NCBI RefSeq assembly: GCF_030717845.1
Contig: NZ_JAUZVZ010000002.1
Coordinates: forward strand, 1-64,000
DNA length: 64,000 bases
Direction: 5' to 3'
Origin: Alkalimonas collagenimarina
GTDB lineage: Bacteria; Pseudomonadota; Gammaproteobacteria; Enterobacterales; Alteromonadaceae
A program made the translations under genes and the position numbers. Positions 28,998 through 38,303 of the stretch are shown one piece after another. The notes under the pieces are model-generated. The model was not told where the DNA came from. It was given only the letters and a program-made list of their open reading frames with translations, and did no database searches. How positions within the stretch are numbered: position 1 is the first letter of the stretch; each line of letters begins with the position of its first letter.

Positions 28998-30365
28998 ATG
29001 TTTGAAAATTTGTCTGATCGCCTGACCAAAACACTGAAAAACATCAGTGGTCGGGGTCGTCTGACCGAAGATAATGTGAAAGAGACCTTGCGTGAAGTCC
29101 GAATGGCTTTGCTGGAAGCAGATGTTGCTTTACCGGTGGTGCGTGACTTTGTCAGTCAAGTAAAAGAGAAAGCCGTAGGTCTTGAAGTCAGCAAAAGCCT
29201 GACACCTGGACAAGAATTTATCAAGATTGTCCGTAAAGCGCTGGAAGAAGCAATGGGGCAGGCTAATGAGGAGTTGGCCTTAAATGCTCAGCCGCCCGCT
29301 GTGGTGCTGATGGCCGGTTTACAAGGGGCGGGTAAAACCACTTCAGTCGCCAAGTTGGCTCGCTATTTAACGCAGCGTAAAAAGAAGAAAGTACTGGTAG
29401 TTAGCGCTGATGTCTATCGCCCTGCAGCGATTAAACAGTTAGAAACTTTGGCGATGGAGGTGGGCGTAGAGTGCTTCCCGAGCGATATCTCGCAGCAACC
29501 AGTGGATATCGTCAATCATGCTATTGCCCATGCCCGGACCAGAATGTTCGATGTTTTGCTGGTGGATACTGCTGGTCGTTTGCATGTCGATGACAGCATG
29601 ATGGCAGAGATCCAAGCGCTGCATGCGGCGGTAAAGCCGATTGAAACGCTGTTCGTGGTCGATGCTATGACGGGACAAGATGCGGCCAATACGGCTAAAG
29701 CATTTAATGATGCCTTGCCGTTAACCGGTGTTATTTTAACTAAAGCCGATGGTGATGCCCGCGGTGGTGCTGCTTTATCCATTCGTCATATTACGGGTAA
29801 GCCCATCAAGTTTATTGGTATGGGCGAGAAAGTTGATGCGCTGGAGCCCTTTCACCCTGATCGCATTGCGTCGCGTATCTTGGGTATGGGCGATGTACTG
29901 AGTCTGATTGAAGATATCGAGCAAAAAGTCGATAAAGACAAAGCGGCTAAAGTCGCGCAGAAGATGATGAAAGGCAAAGGCTTCAGTCTGGAAGACTTTC
30001 GTGATCAATTAAGTCAGATGCGCAACATGGGCGGCATGATGTCGATGATGGATAAGCTACCCGGCATGAAAAACTTACCTGCCGGCGCGGCCAGTCAGAT
30101 GGATGACAAGCAGTTTGTCCGAATGGAGGCTATTATTAACTCGATGACACCAAAAGAGCGGCAATTCCCCGACTTGATCAAGGGCTCGCGGAAAAAGCGC
30201 ATCGCGGCAGGCTCTGGTAATCAGGTGCAAGAAGTCAATAAGCTGTTGAAGCAGTTCAGTCAAATGCAAAAGATGATGAAGCAGATGTCTGGGAAAGGTG
30301 GCTTATCCAAGATGATGCGTAGCATGGGCGGCAAGTTACCACCTGGTATGTTGCCCCCCCGATAA
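28998..30365 (+). CDS. ffh: Signal recognition particle protein Ffh
   Basis: 455 aa from the ATG at 28998, matching the E. coli N-terminus MFDNLTDRL; a GTG two codons earlier is less likely. Ffh with 4.5S RNA binds signal sequences and targets membrane proteins to FtsY. It has an N domain (1-~85), a G domain with GLQGAGKTT (~105-113), DTAGR and TKADGD, and a methionine-rich M domain (~330-455; MRNMGGMMSMMDK, MQKMMKQM). The rpsP operon follows directly, as in E. coli. Confidence 0.99.
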   Translation: MFENLSDRLTKTLKNISGRGRLTEDNVKETLREVRMALLEADVALPVVRDFVSQVKEKAVGLEVSKSLTPGQEFIKIVRKALEEAMGQANEELALNAQPPAVVLMAGLQGAGKTTSVAKLARYLTQRKKKKVLVVSADVYRPAAIKQLETLAMEVGVECFPSDISQQPVDIVNHAIAHARTRMFDVLLVDTAGRLHVDDSMMAEIQALHAAVKPIETLFVVDAMTGQDAANTAKAFNDALPLTGVILTKADGDARGGAALSIRHITGKPIKFIGMGEKVDALEPFHPDRIASRILGMGDVLSLIEDIEQKVDKDKAAKVAQKMMKGKGFSLEDFRDQLSQMRNMGGMMSMMDKLPGMKNLPAGAASQMDDKQFVRMEAIINSMTPKERQFPDLIKGSRKKRIAAGSGNQVQEVNKLLKQFSQMQKMMKQMSGKGGLSKMMRSMGGKLPPGMLPPR

Positions 30366-30378
30366 GCCGCGAAACTCC

Positions 30379-30406
30379 TTGCAATTGGGATGAAAATCCG
30401 TACAAT
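30379..30406 (+). promoter_or_regulatory. Candidate sigma-70 promoter of the rpsP operon
   Basis: TTGCAA (30379-30384), a 16-nt spacer and TACAAT (30401-30406), about 70 nt before rpsP. The start of transcription would fall near 30413, immediately before a terminator-like hairpin. Confidence 0.65.
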
Positions 30407-30414
30407 GCACCAGC

Positions 30415-30447
30415 CCTCCGAACCGTCGGAGGTGTTGTTGTTTTTTT
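30415..30447 (+). terminator. Terminator or attenuator in the rpsP leader
   Basis: CCTCCGA (30415-30421) pairs with TCGGAGG (30426-30432), followed by the T-rich stretch TGTTGTTGTTTTTTT. It can end ffh transcription. Because the rpsP promoter lies just upstream, it may also cap or attenuate the operon transcript. Confidence 0.65.
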
Positions 30448-30477
30448 AAAACCTGAACGATAATTTTAGAGGACGGT

Positions 30478-30729
30478 ATGGTAACTATTCGTTTACAACG
30501 TGGTGGCGCGAAAAAGCGTCCTTTTTACCAAGTTGTGGTTGCGGACAGCCGTTTTTCCCGTGATGGCCGTTTTATTGAGCGTATTGGTTTCTTTAACCCA
30601 ATCGCCACCGGCACGGAAGAAAAACTGCGTCTGGACCTGGAGCGCGTGAACCACTGGGTTGCACAAGGTGCATCTTTGAGTGAGCGTGTGACTAACTTGG
30701 TAAAAACCGCTAAAAAAGCAGCTGCTTAA
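30478..30729 (+). CDS. rpsP: 30S ribosomal protein S16
   Basis: 83 aa, full length. [20 protein letters not shown] and [10 protein letters not shown] are the S16 signature. S16 binds 16S rRNA and helps small-subunit assembly. First gene of the rpsP-rimM-trmD-rplS operon, whose order is conserved with E. coli. SD AGAGGA precedes ATG. Confidence 0.99.
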   Translation: MVTIRLQRGGAKKRPFYQVVVADSRFSRDGRFIERIGFFNPIATGTEEKLRLDLERVNHWVAQGASLSERVTNLVKTAKKAAA

Positions 30730-30756
30730 TTTAGCGTTGTCTGTGGAGTTGTCGGC

Positions 30757-31284
30757 TTGAGTGAGAAAGATTTCATCGTTCTTGGCAAGTTTGGTGCTGT
30801 TTACGGCATCAATGGCTGGCTAAAACTGAACAGCTACACGGATATCCCGGAAGGGATTTTTGATTACACACCCTGGTTCGTTAATTTTCAGGGTAACTGG
30901 CAACCAATGCAGGTATCCAGCTGGAAACGCCATAGTAATGGTTTGATTGCCAAGCTGGAGGGTATTGCTGATCGTGATCTGGCACAGCGTTATGTCAATG
31001 CTGAGATCGCAGTGCAACCAGAGGTGTTACCGCCGCTTGCGGAAGGTGATTACTACTGGAAAGACCTGATGGGTCTGGCTGTGGTCAATGAAGCAGGCTA
31101 TCACCTGGGTGAAGTGACTGATTTGATGGAGACTGGCTCCAACGATGTTTTAGTCGTGAAAGCCAATCGAACCGATGCATTTGGTAAGAAAGAACGGTTG
31201 TTGCCGTACTTAGCCGATACAGTGGTTAAGCACGTTGATTTAACCGAGCGTCGTATTCTTGTCGACTGGGATCCAGCGTTTTAA
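30757..31284 (+). CDS. rimM: Ribosome maturation factor RimM
   Basis: 175 aa. RimM helps 30S head assembly and binds S19. The N-terminal beta-barrel domain holds [21 protein letters not shown], and the C-terminal PRC-barrel holds [11 protein letters not shown]...[17 protein letters not shown] and [10 protein letters not shown]. The start is TTG with GGAG eight nt upstream. Its stop overlaps the trmD start (TAATG), and rpsP is 27 nt upstream. Confidence 0.98.
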   Translation: MSEKDFIVLGKFGAVYGINGWLKLNSYTDIPEGIFDYTPWFVNFQGNWQPMQVSSWKRHSNGLIAKLEGIADRDLAQRYVNAEIAVQPEVLPPLAEGDYYWKDLMGLAVVNEAGYHLGEVTDLMETGSNDVLVVKANRTDAFGKKERLLPYLADTVVKHVDLTERRILVDWDPAF

Positions 31285-32060
31285 TGCCGGAACAACACAA
31301 GCTTTGGGTTGGAGTGGTTTCACTGTTTCCCGAAATGTTTCAGGCCATTACAAACTTTGGTGTCACTGGGCGCGCAGTAAAGCAAGGGGTAGTTCAGCTG
31401 CAATGTTGGAATCCGCGGGATTATGCCACGGATAAGCATCGCACGGTGGATGACCGGCCTTACGGCGGCGGACCAGGTATGTTGATGATGGTACAGCCAC
31501 TCACCGATGCTATTCGTGCTGCAAAACAGGCAGCCGATGGTCCGGTACACACGGTTTACCTGTCGCCGCAAGGTCGTAGGTTAGATCAGCAAGGTGTAAC
31601 AGAGTTGGCAAAGCACGCACGGCTACTTTTAGTCGCTGGCCGTTACGAAGGGATTGACGAGCGCGTAATCGAAACTGAAATTGACGAAGAATGGTCAATT
31701 GGTGATTACGTGTTAAGTGGGGGCGAGTTGCCAGCTATGACATTGATCGATGCAGTGTCGCGATTGGTACCCGGCGTGTTAGGACATGATTTATCGGCAG
31801 AGCAAGATTCATTTGCTTCCGGTTTACTGGATTGTCCGCACTATACCCGACCAGAAGTGTTATCAGAGAAAGAGGTGCCTTCAGTGCTGCTGAGTGGTCA
31901 CCACGATAATATCAGACGCTGGCGTTTGAAACAGGCCCTTGGTAGGACCTGGTTACGACGGCCAGATATGTTAAATTCCCTGGCTCTGACTGAGGAGCAA
32001 CGAAAACTACTGGCAGAGTTCCAACAGGAACACCAGACGTTGCAGCGGCAAGACAGTTAA
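31284..32060 (+). CDS. trmD: tRNA (guanine37-N1)-methyltransferase
   Basis: 258 aa SPOUT (trefoil-knot) enzyme that methylates G37 next to the anticodon to prevent frameshifting. Signatures are [35 protein letters not shown], and the knot segment [14 protein letters not shown]; the C-terminal HYTRPE...LLSGHHDNI region is also typical. It overlaps rimM by 1 nt and precedes rplS by 22 nt. Confidence 0.99.
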   Translation: MPEQHKLWVGVVSLFPEMFQAITNFGVTGRAVKQGVVQLQCWNPRDYATDKHRTVDDRPYGGGPGMLMMVQPLTDAIRAAKQAADGPVHTVYLSPQGRRLDQQGVTELAKHARLLLVAGRYEGIDERVIETEIDEEWSIGDYVLSGGELPAMTLIDAVSRLVPGVLGHDLSAEQDSFASGLLDCPHYTRPEVLSEKEVPSVLLSGHHDNIRRWRLKQALGRTWLRRPDMLNSLALTEEQRKLLAEFQQEHQTLQRQDS

Positions 32061-32082
32061 TTCCAGGTATAGAGAGATTGTT

Positions 32083-32442
32083 ATGAGCAAAGTTAGCCAA
32101 AACATCATCAAAGAACTTGAGCAAGAGCAACTGAAACAAGATGTTCCTGCATTCGCCCCGGGTGATACCGTGGTTGTTCAGGTGAAAGTAAAAGAAGGTG
32201 AAAAAACGCGTCTTCAGGCCTATGAAGGTGTCGTGATTGCTAAGCGCAACCGTGGCCTGCACTCTTCATTCACAGTACGTAAAGTATCCAGTGGTGAAGG
32301 TGTTGAGCGTGTATTCCAGACGCACAGCCCGATGATTGATAGCATCACTGTTAAGCGTCGCGGTGCGGTACGTCGTGCCAAACTGTACTACTTACGCGAT
32401 CGTTCAGGTAAATCAGCGCGTATCCGCGAAAAGCTTAACTAA
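32083..32442 (+). CDS. rplS: 50S ribosomal protein L19
   Basis: 119 aa. [39 protein letters not shown] and [25 protein letters not shown] identify L19, found at the 30S-50S interface. Last gene of the operon, with an intrinsic terminator 23 nt after its stop. Confidence 0.99.
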   Translation: MSKVSQNIIKELEQEQLKQDVPAFAPGDTVVVQVKVKEGEKTRLQAYEGVVIAKRNRGLHSSFTVRKVSSGEGVERVFQTHSPMIDSITVKRRGAVRRAKLYYLRDRSGKSARIREKLN

Positions 32443-32464
32443 GATTGTTTTAGCAAAGCAATGC

Positions 32465-32496
32465 AAAAAGGCTGGCCTTATGGGCCAGCCTTTTTT
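32465..32496 (+). terminator. Terminator of the rpsP-rplS operon
   Basis: AAAAAGGCTGGCC pairs with GGCCAGCC plus T6 over a 5-nt loop. Confidence 0.88.
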
Positions 32497-32558
32497 GTAT
32501 CCATTCACTCTTATCATTTTAACTTGTAAACTGCTTGCTGCTTTGGCATGGTAGTTCT

Positions 32559-33152
32559 ATGCAATGTCCACTCCCCGAACCTCAGCTTCGCTTATTGCGT
32601 GGTCAGCTTGAAGCCATTGTACTGCAAAGTAACGAGGTACAAACCGAGCAATCCTTATTGCAAAAACTAGGGTTGCATCTAACCTCGGCACCATCCGACC
32701 CTCAGCTGGCTTTGTTTCAGCGGCACTTTATTGTGCAGCATTTATTGTATCAGCTACAGCTGCAATGGGCTGAACAGCAGTTTGCCTGGCTGGAGATTGG
32801 TCTGGCTAAAGTGCAGTTGCATACCTACCAGGCTCAGCAACCAACTGAGTATGATCAGGGCCGGGCCGGTTATTACCTGGATTGGCAGCACTTTTATCAG
32901 ATGAGCTCGGCTACCTTAGAGCAACAGCTGGATGATTTTTGGCGTTATGTGCAGCGACCTGCCGAGGCTGATCCTCTTTCGCTGCAACAAGCCTGTCAGG
33001 TGCTACAACTAAGCTGGCCTTGTTCTCTATTACAGCTGAAGCGGCAGTATCGTAGTTTAGCCTTGCAATACCATCCTGATCGTGGCGGTGACGGAGAGCA
33101 GTTTTTGCAGGTACGACAGGCTTATCAGCGCTTACGGACAGAGTTTCGTTAA
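32559..33152 (+). CDS. DnaJ-related J-domain protein
   Basis: 197 aa from the ATG at 32559; a TTG at 32535 is the alternative. The N-terminal ~130 residues resemble the DNAJ_related family (N-terminal part rich in Gln/Leu, with GYYLDWQHFY). The C-terminal J domain (~residues 137-197) has helix II KRQYRSLALQYHPDRGGD with the essential HPD and ends AYQRLRTEFR. It probably activates DnaK for unknown clients. J domain at the C-terminus, no zinc finger: a type III co-chaperone. It is free-standing between the rplS terminator and aroF. Confidence 0.88.
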   Translation: MQCPLPEPQLRLLRGQLEAIVLQSNEVQTEQSLLQKLGLHLTSAPSDPQLALFQRHFIVQHLLYQLQLQWAEQQFAWLEIGLAKVQLHTYQAQQPTEYDQGRAGYYLDWQHFYQMSSATLEQQLDDFWRYVQRPAEADPLSLQQACQVLQLSWPCSLLQLKRQYRSLALQYHPDRGGDGEQFLQVRQAYQRLRTEFR

Positions 33153-33188
33153 ATCACTGACATTGATTGTGTTCTCTTTACTTCTGTT

Positions 33189-33336
33189 TGTACACTTATT
33201 TATACGTTTTTCATTCTCCCATGATTTGGTTTTCCCCTTTGTTTTATTGGCTTTCATGGGTTGACCTGACACCGGATGGCAAGTACTATGCTTTAATTGT
33301 AATTAATTTAGTACGAAATGTACTCTTAAGTTTACG
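33189..33336 (+). promoter_or_regulatory. TyrR-like boxes upstream of aroF
   Basis: Three 18-nt sites resemble TGTAAA-N6-TTTACA: 33189-33206 (TGTACA-N6-TATACG, 9 of 12), 33298-33315 (TGTAAT-N6-AGTACG, 8 of 12) and 33319-33336 (TGTACT-N6-TTTACG, 9 of 12). Two directly follow the predicted promoter, the other lies ~70 nt upstream. E. coli aroF is repressed by TyrR through several boxes. Confidence 0.45.
33261..33289 (+). promoter_or_regulatory. Candidate sigma-70 promoter of aroF-tyrA
   Basis: TTGACC (33261-33266), a 17-nt spacer and TACTAT (33284-33289), giving a leader of about 125 nt before the aroF ATG. No leader peptide rich in aromatic residues or terminator was seen in that leader. Confidence 0.6.
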
Positions 33337-33419
33337 GTTGTCTGGCGCTGGTGTAATACGACAGCATGACTCCAGCTTCTACCTTACACTTAAGGGTGCT
33401 TCACAATCAGGAGTTTTCC

Positions 33420-34478
33420 ATGACCACCCGCGTTGATGATCTGCGCATTGCTGCAGAAAAACCATTAAGCCCACCTATTGTTTTAAAACAAGCACTGCCG
33501 TTATCTGAGCAAGGCGCTGAATTTGTCCAGCAAGCAAGGCAAACCATTGCCGATATTATTCATGGTCGTGATCCCCGTTTACTGGTGATCACCGGGCCAT
33601 GTTCCATTCATGATCCCGTTTCTGCTATCGAGTACGCCGAGCGATTAAAGCAGTTGCAACAGCAATACAGCGACAGCTTGTACATCGTAATGCGGGTGTA
33701 TTTTGAAAAACCACGTACCACAGTGGGTTGGAAAGGATTTATTAACGATCCGCATCTGAATGATTCATTTGATTTGGAAACTGGCCTGACTTGGGGGCGT
33801 GAATTGCTATTGAAACTGGTTGATATGGAATTACCGACTGCGACTGAAGCATTGGATCCTATCAGTCCACAATATATGTCCGATTTAATCAGTTGGGCTG
33901 CGATTGGTGCTCGTACTGTAGAGTCACAAACGCACCGGGAAATGGCCAGTGGCTTATCCATGCCTGTTGGTTTTAAAAATGGTACTGATGGCAATTTAGG
34001 GATCGCTTTGAATGCTCTGCAATCGGCGGCGAGCCCACATCGTTTTATCGGTATGAATCAACGTGGTGAAGTGGCGTTGGTGGAAACCGAAGGCAATCCT
34101 GATGGCCATATTATCTTGCGTGGCGGCAAAAAGCCGAACTATGATGTAGCCAGCATTGCAGAGGCGGTAACTGCGTTAAATAAACTTGATTTAGCGACTG
34201 CAATCGTAGTGGATTGCAGCCATGGTAACTCGAATAAAGATCACAACCGTCAGGGCGCTGTTGCTACGGATGTCATTGCTCAGCGTCAGGCAGGTAATGC
34301 TGCCATTATTGGTATTATGCTGGAAAGTCACTTGCATGCGGGCCGACAAGATCTGATTGATGGTAAAGCTGAAAAATATGGCGTATCGGTTACCGATGCC
34401 TGCATTGATTGGGACACAACCGCTGAATTGTTAGCCCGTTGCCATCAGCAAATGCAGGCGCTGGTTGCTGCGGCATGA
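33420..34478 (+). CDS. aroF: 3-deoxy-7-phosphoheptulonate (DAHP) synthase, type I
   Basis: 352 aa from the ATG at 33420 with AGGAG seven nt upstream; an earlier in-frame ATG at 33366 is less likely. It condenses phosphoenolpyruvate and erythrose 4-phosphate in the first step of the shikimate pathway. Metal and substrate residues: Cys in TGPCSIHD, RVYFEKPRTTVGWKG, His in DCSHGNS, Glu in MLESHLH and Asp in DACIDWD. Coupling to tyrA through ATGA and the TyrR-like boxes argue for the Tyr-sensitive isozyme AroF; the feedback ligand cannot be proven by eye. Confidence 0.95.
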   Translation: MTTRVDDLRIAAEKPLSPPIVLKQALPLSEQGAEFVQQARQTIADIIHGRDPRLLVITGPCSIHDPVSAIEYAERLKQLQQQYSDSLYIVMRVYFEKPRTTVGWKGFINDPHLNDSFDLETGLTWGRELLLKLVDMELPTATEALDPISPQYMSDLISWAAIGARTVESQTHREMASGLSMPVGFKNGTDGNLGIALNALQSAASPHRFIGMNQRGEVALVETEGNPDGHIILRGGKKPNYDVASIAEAVTALNKLDLATAIVVDCSHGNSNKDHNRQGAVATDVIAQRQAGNAAIIGIMLESHLHAGRQDLIDGKAEKYGVSVTDACIDWDTTAELLARCHQQMQALVAAA

Positions 34479-35605
34479 GTCAGACCCCGGAACAAGCACT
34501 AACACCACTGCGTCAGCAAATTGATGCATTAGACAGTGAACTGGTGCAGTTGCTGGCCAAACGTGCAGCAGTAACGGCTGAAGTAGGTCGGATCAAACAG
34601 CAGTTTGGTTTACCGGTTTATATGCCAGAGCGTGAGCAGTCTTTGTTAAAAGCCCGGCGTCAGCAAGCTGAGCTCAATCAGGTCTCACCTGAGCTGGTGG
34701 AAGATGTACTTCGCCGTATTATGCGTGAGTCGTATCAAACGCAAGAAACTGGCTTTGTTTGCAGTCGCTCTGGCGGTGGCAAAGTCGTCGTCGTCGGGGG
34801 GGCTGGTGCGCTAGGACGTCGGTTTGTCAGTTTGTTTCAACGTTCTGGTTATCAGGTTGAAGTGATAGAAAGTGCCGACTGGGCTCGGGCAAGGCAGATA
34901 TGTGCTGATGCTGTCTTGGTATTGATGGCTACGCCTATCACCCTGACCTGTCAATTGATACAACAACTACCGCCATTACCGGATGATTGTATTTTAGCAG
35001 ACTTGACCAGTATCAAAGCCAAGCCATTGGCATGCATGCTGGCACAGCACCAAGGTCCGGTGATCGGTTTGCACCCGATGTTTGGACCGGATGTAACCCA
35101 CCTGGTCAAGCAAGTCATTGTTGTTTGTCCGGGGCGGGCTTCTGAGCAATGTGATTGGTTAGTGAATCAGCTGTCGATATGGGGAGCCGAGCTTACCGAG
35201 CAAAGTGCAGACGTGCATGATGAGCGTATGCAGCTAATCCAGGGAATGCGTCATTTTACTTCCCTGGTGTATGGTGTGCACTTGGCTGAAGAGCAGGCTG
35301 ATCTGACAGAGTTGCTGCGATTGAGTTCACCCATCTATCGATTAGAGCTTGCGATGATAGGGCGCTTGTTTGCTCAGAACGCTGAGCTGTATGCTGATAT
35401 CATGTTGTCCTCGGTACAAACAGCAGAGCTGCTGCAACGATATCTACAGCGCTTTCAGCAGGTATTGCAACAGGTACAACAGCACGATAAAGCAGCGTTA
35501 ATGGCTGAATTTAATAAAGGCCAGCAGTTTTTTGGTACACTAGCGGAACAGTTTTTAGGCGAAAGTCGGCAACTTCTGCAAAAAGCCACCGATGGTAAGG
35601 GATAG
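34475..35605 (+). CDS. tyrA: Bifunctional chorismate mutase/prephenate dehydrogenase
   Basis: 376 aa from the ATG at 34475, overlapping the aroF stop. The T-protein takes chorismate to 4-hydroxyphenylpyruvate for tyrosine. The AroQ mutase domain (~1-90) has LRQQIDALDSELVQLLAKR and MRESYQ. The dehydrogenase domain begins with the NAD-binding GGAGALGRRFVSLFQRSGY and contains GLHPMFGPDV and the helical HFTSLVYGVHL dimer region. Regulated with aroF. Confidence 0.97.
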   Translation: MSQTPEQALTPLRQQIDALDSELVQLLAKRAAVTAEVGRIKQQFGLPVYMPEREQSLLKARRQQAELNQVSPELVEDVLRRIMRESYQTQETGFVCSRSGGGKVVVVGGAGALGRRFVSLFQRSGYQVEVIESADWARARQICADAVLVLMATPITLTCQLIQQLPPLPDDCILADLTSIKAKPLACMLAQHQGPVIGLHPMFGPDVTHLVKQVIVVCPGRASEQCDWLVNQLSIWGAELTEQSADVHDERMQLIQGMRHFTSLVYGVHLAEEQADLTELLRLSSPIYRLELAMIGRLFAQNAELYADIMLSSVQTAELLQRYLQRFQQVLQQVQQHDKAALMAEFNKGQQFFGTLAEQFLGESRQLLQKATDGKG

Positions 35606-35622
35606 TCAACAAGCTCTGTTCG

Positions 35623-36537
35623 CTAGGTAGCCCCTAAATCGTAAAAATCATAAATGACCTGCCAAGCGTGCTCAGGTGAGTCGACAAAGGTGATCAACTC
35701 CAAATCGCTGGCGCTGATCACGCCAGTTTCGACCAACATGTCAAAGTTAATCAGTCGACGCCAGAATTGTTCGTCATACAGGATGACCGGTACGGCTTCC
35801 GCTTTGCGGGTTTGCAATAAGGTCAAGGTTTCAAATAACTCATCTAAGGTGCCAAAACCACCAGGAAAAGCAACCAAAGCGCGGGCACGCTGCAAGAAGT
35901 GCATTTTCCGAATGGCAAAGTAGTGAAATTGAAAACAAAACTCTGGTGTAATGTAAGGGTTGGGGTGTTGCTCTCTTGGCAGCACAATATTCAACCCAAT
36001 GCTTTTGCCACCCGCCTGCATGGCTCCACGATTGGCTGCTTCCATAATCCCCGGACCACCGCCACTGATAATCATTAATGAACAATTCGGATTCAACTCA
36101 CTATGGGTCGTCACTTGATGGGCAAACTGTTGTGATGCCTGATAATAACGACTATTCGTTAGATCGCGCTTCGCAGTTTGCAACTGCTTTTGATGGAAAG
36201 GATCGTCTGGCTCTGCTGTGAGTGCTGCTTCAGCTTGCTCTAACGCAGCATTAGCATCTTCTGGTGCCAAAAAGCGAGCACTACCAAACACCACAATGGT
36301 TGCTTTCACTTGATGTTGTTCCAGTACCAGTTGAGGCTTCAGATACTCCAGTTGTAGCCGGACATGGCGTAACTCATCCTGCATAAGAAACTCATGATCA
36401 GCAAAGGCTAACCGATAGGAGGCATGATCTTGCAAGGTATTAATGGCTTCAACTGAGTTTTGAGCTGAGTTGAGATGGCGCCGATACAGTTGACTTTGTT
36501 CACCATGGGTGGATTTGTTGTGATTGGATTTTGACAT
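35623..36537 (-). CDS. LOG-family protein (nucleotide 5'-monophosphate phosphoribohydrolase-like)
   Basis: 304 aa. Rossmann-like core with the hallmark GGGPGIMEAANRGA and PGGFGTLDELFE motifs of the LOG/TIGR00730 family. LOG enzymes release the base from (cytokinin) nucleoside monophosphates, and bacterial relatives such as PpnN act on purine nucleotides. The N-terminal ~90 residues (charged and Gln-rich) extend beyond the usual ~190-aa LOG core. Substrate unknown. It converges on tyrA 17 nt away and is divergent from the Na/Pi transporter. Confidence 0.85.
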   Translation of the reverse strand: MSKSNHNKSTHGEQSQLYRRHLNSAQNSVEAINTLQDHASYRLAFADHEFLMQDELRHVRLQLEYLKPQLVLEQHQVKATIVVFGSARFLAPEDANAALEQAEAALTAEPDDPFHQKQLQTAKRDLTNSRYYQASQQFAHQVTTHSELNPNCSLMIISGGGPGIMEAANRGAMQAGGKSIGLNIVLPREQHPNPYITPEFCFQFHYFAIRKMHFLQRARALVAFPGGFGTLDELFETLTLLQTRKAEAVPVILYDEQFWRRLINFDMLVETGVISASDLELITFVDSPEHAWQVIYDFYDLGAT

Positions 36538-36695
36538 CTGTACTCCAGACTAAAAGCGACAAGGCTATTTCAGCCTAAGCATAAGTTATCATCAAGCGAA
36601 CGTCATCTTGTTTGATATAGGCTAAGCTTAGGTGAATAGTAATCCTGTATAAATAGATGAAATAAAATAGTATTTATGGAGTTGATGACAAGCTG

Positions 36696-38303
36696 ATGAT
36701 CACTGACCTCTTTATGGCGCTGGGCGCACTTGGCCTTATTCTGCTGGGCATGGACTGGATGACACAGGGGCTGAAGCTGGCTGCGGGGCCAGGGCTGGTG
36801 CAAGGATTGCAGCGTTTTACCGGCTCGCCATTATCTGCAGTGGCGATAGGAACCGCTGCGACTGTCGCGGTTCAGTCTTCCAGCGCAGTGACCGTGACTA
36901 TCATCGGTTTTGTCAACGCTAATATCCTTTCGTTACGTAATGCCGCTTATGTCATTTATGGCAGCAATGTCGGGACTTCATTTACCGGGTGGTTTGTCGC
37001 CTTGGTTGGTCTGCAATTTAAAATTGATGCACTGGCATTGCCTGTGATTGGTATCGGTATTGTAGCGAAAACCTTCGTCAACAAAGCTTTGTGGCAGGGT
37101 ATCGGGCAGGGGATTGCAGGTTTTGGCTTATTGTTTTTGGGCATTGGCTTTTTAAAAACCAGTTTTGATGCTGTATTTCTTGATATCGAATTTGATGCAT
37201 TGGCGCAACTAGGGATTATGGGGCTGCTGTTAGCCGTTCTTATTGGTGCCGTGTTAAGTACGCTCATGCAAGCTTCAGCTGCGGTAATTGCTTTAGTGAT
37301 TACTGCGGTAGCCACCGGGGCACTGCCGCTGACGCTGGGTGCTGCTTTTGTGATAGGAGCCAATCTGGGCACCACTTCAACGGCTTTGCTTTCAACGCTG
37401 GCTGCTACAGCTAAAGCGAAACGCCTTGCCTGGTTACATCTCATTTTTAATGTACTGACTGGCGTTGTGGCTCTGCTGATCTTGCAGCCATTACTCTGGC
37501 TAATTGTCTGGTTGCAGCAGTACTGGTTTGACAGTAGCCATGCCGCTTTCAGCCTGGCTTTATTTCATACCTTGTTTAATGTGTTGGGTGTGTTACTGAT
37601 GTGGCCTATTACTGGTCGGCTGGTGATTTGGCTTAATCAAAAGTTTCGTGGTCAGGCTATGCTGCAATTAACCGTATTGGATCGATCCAGCCTTGCCTTG
37701 CCGGCCCTTGCCCTGAAAACACTAAGCATGGAGCAACAGCGCGTATTGCAAGGGTTTTGCCAGTTGATGGCGCAGATGATCAAGCAACCTATCGACCAAA
37801 ATAATCTGGATGAACTAAAGCAACTGCAACGCGATATTGCCAGTTTTGCAGGGCAGTTGGGACAGCAGGCATTAAGCTCCGAAGAGTCGAAAGCTTTACA
37901 GCATGTCACGCAAAGCCAATTGCGCCTTGAAATGCTCTTTCAAATGGTGCCGCAGCTTGAAAAGCAAGTATCAGACAGTCCCGCTGCTTTTCAGAGCTCA
38001 GCCACTTTTTGGCAGCAGCTCGCTCAATTGCAGTTACCTGAAGAGGCGGAGCAAATTGCGCGTCTGTACCGAGACATTAGCCGTTCCAGACTCGAATTAA
38101 AACAACAGCTGCATATTATGGTGATGACGGATCGTTTGAGTCATGATGATGGCGGTAGACAGTTATTGCAATTGGCCGAGCTACGTCGCTTTCATCATCA
38201 ACTGACCAAAGCAATGTACAGCATTGCATCAGTGCAACAGTTATACAGCCAAGCTCATACAGAGCAAACTACTATCTTATCGGAGGTTACCAATGCCCAT
38301 TAA
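36696..38303 (+). CDS. Na+/phosphate cotransporter family protein (NptA-like)
   Basis: 535 aa. Residues ~1-310 hold two inverted Na_Pi_cotrans repeats with QSSSAVTVTIIGFVNA (~70) and MQASAAVIALVITAVA (~190), the sodium/phosphate binding signatures, and about eight to ten membrane helices. Residues ~340-535 form a PhoU-like helical cytoplasmic domain. It likely imports phosphate with Na+. The 3' end overlaps the beta-CASP gene by 11 nt, so the two are translationally coupled. Confidence 0.9.
   Translation: MITDLFMALGALGLILLGMDWMTQGLKLAAGPGLVQGLQRFTGSPLSAVAIGTAATVAVQSSSAVTVTIIGFVNANILSLRNAAYVIYGSNVGTSFTGWFVALVGLQFKIDALALPVIGIGIVAKTFVNKALWQGIGQGIAGFGLLFLGIGFLKTSFDAVFLDIEFDALAQLGIMGLLLAVLIGAVLSTLMQASAAVIALVITAVATGALPLTLGAAFVIGANLGTTSTALLSTLAATAKAKRLAWLHLIFNVLTGVVALLILQPLLWLIVWLQQYWFDSSHAAFSLALFHTLFNVLGVLLMWPITGRLVIWLNQKFRGQAMLQLTVLDRSSLALPALALKTLSMEQQRVLQGFCQLMAQMIKQPIDQNNLDELKQLQRDIASFAGQLGQQALSSEESKALQHVTQSQLRLEMLFQMVPQLEKQVSDSPAAFQSSATFWQQLAQLQLPEEAEQIARLYRDISRSRLELKQQLHIMVMTDRLSHDDGGRQLLQLAELRRFHHQLTKAMYSIASVQQLYSQAHTEQTTILSEVTNAH

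Noticed and set aside
33167-33436. Small frames in the aroF upstream region as a possible leader peptide
   Set aside because: They overlap the promoter and the aroF start, are not rich in Tyr or Phe next to a terminator, and have no RBS.
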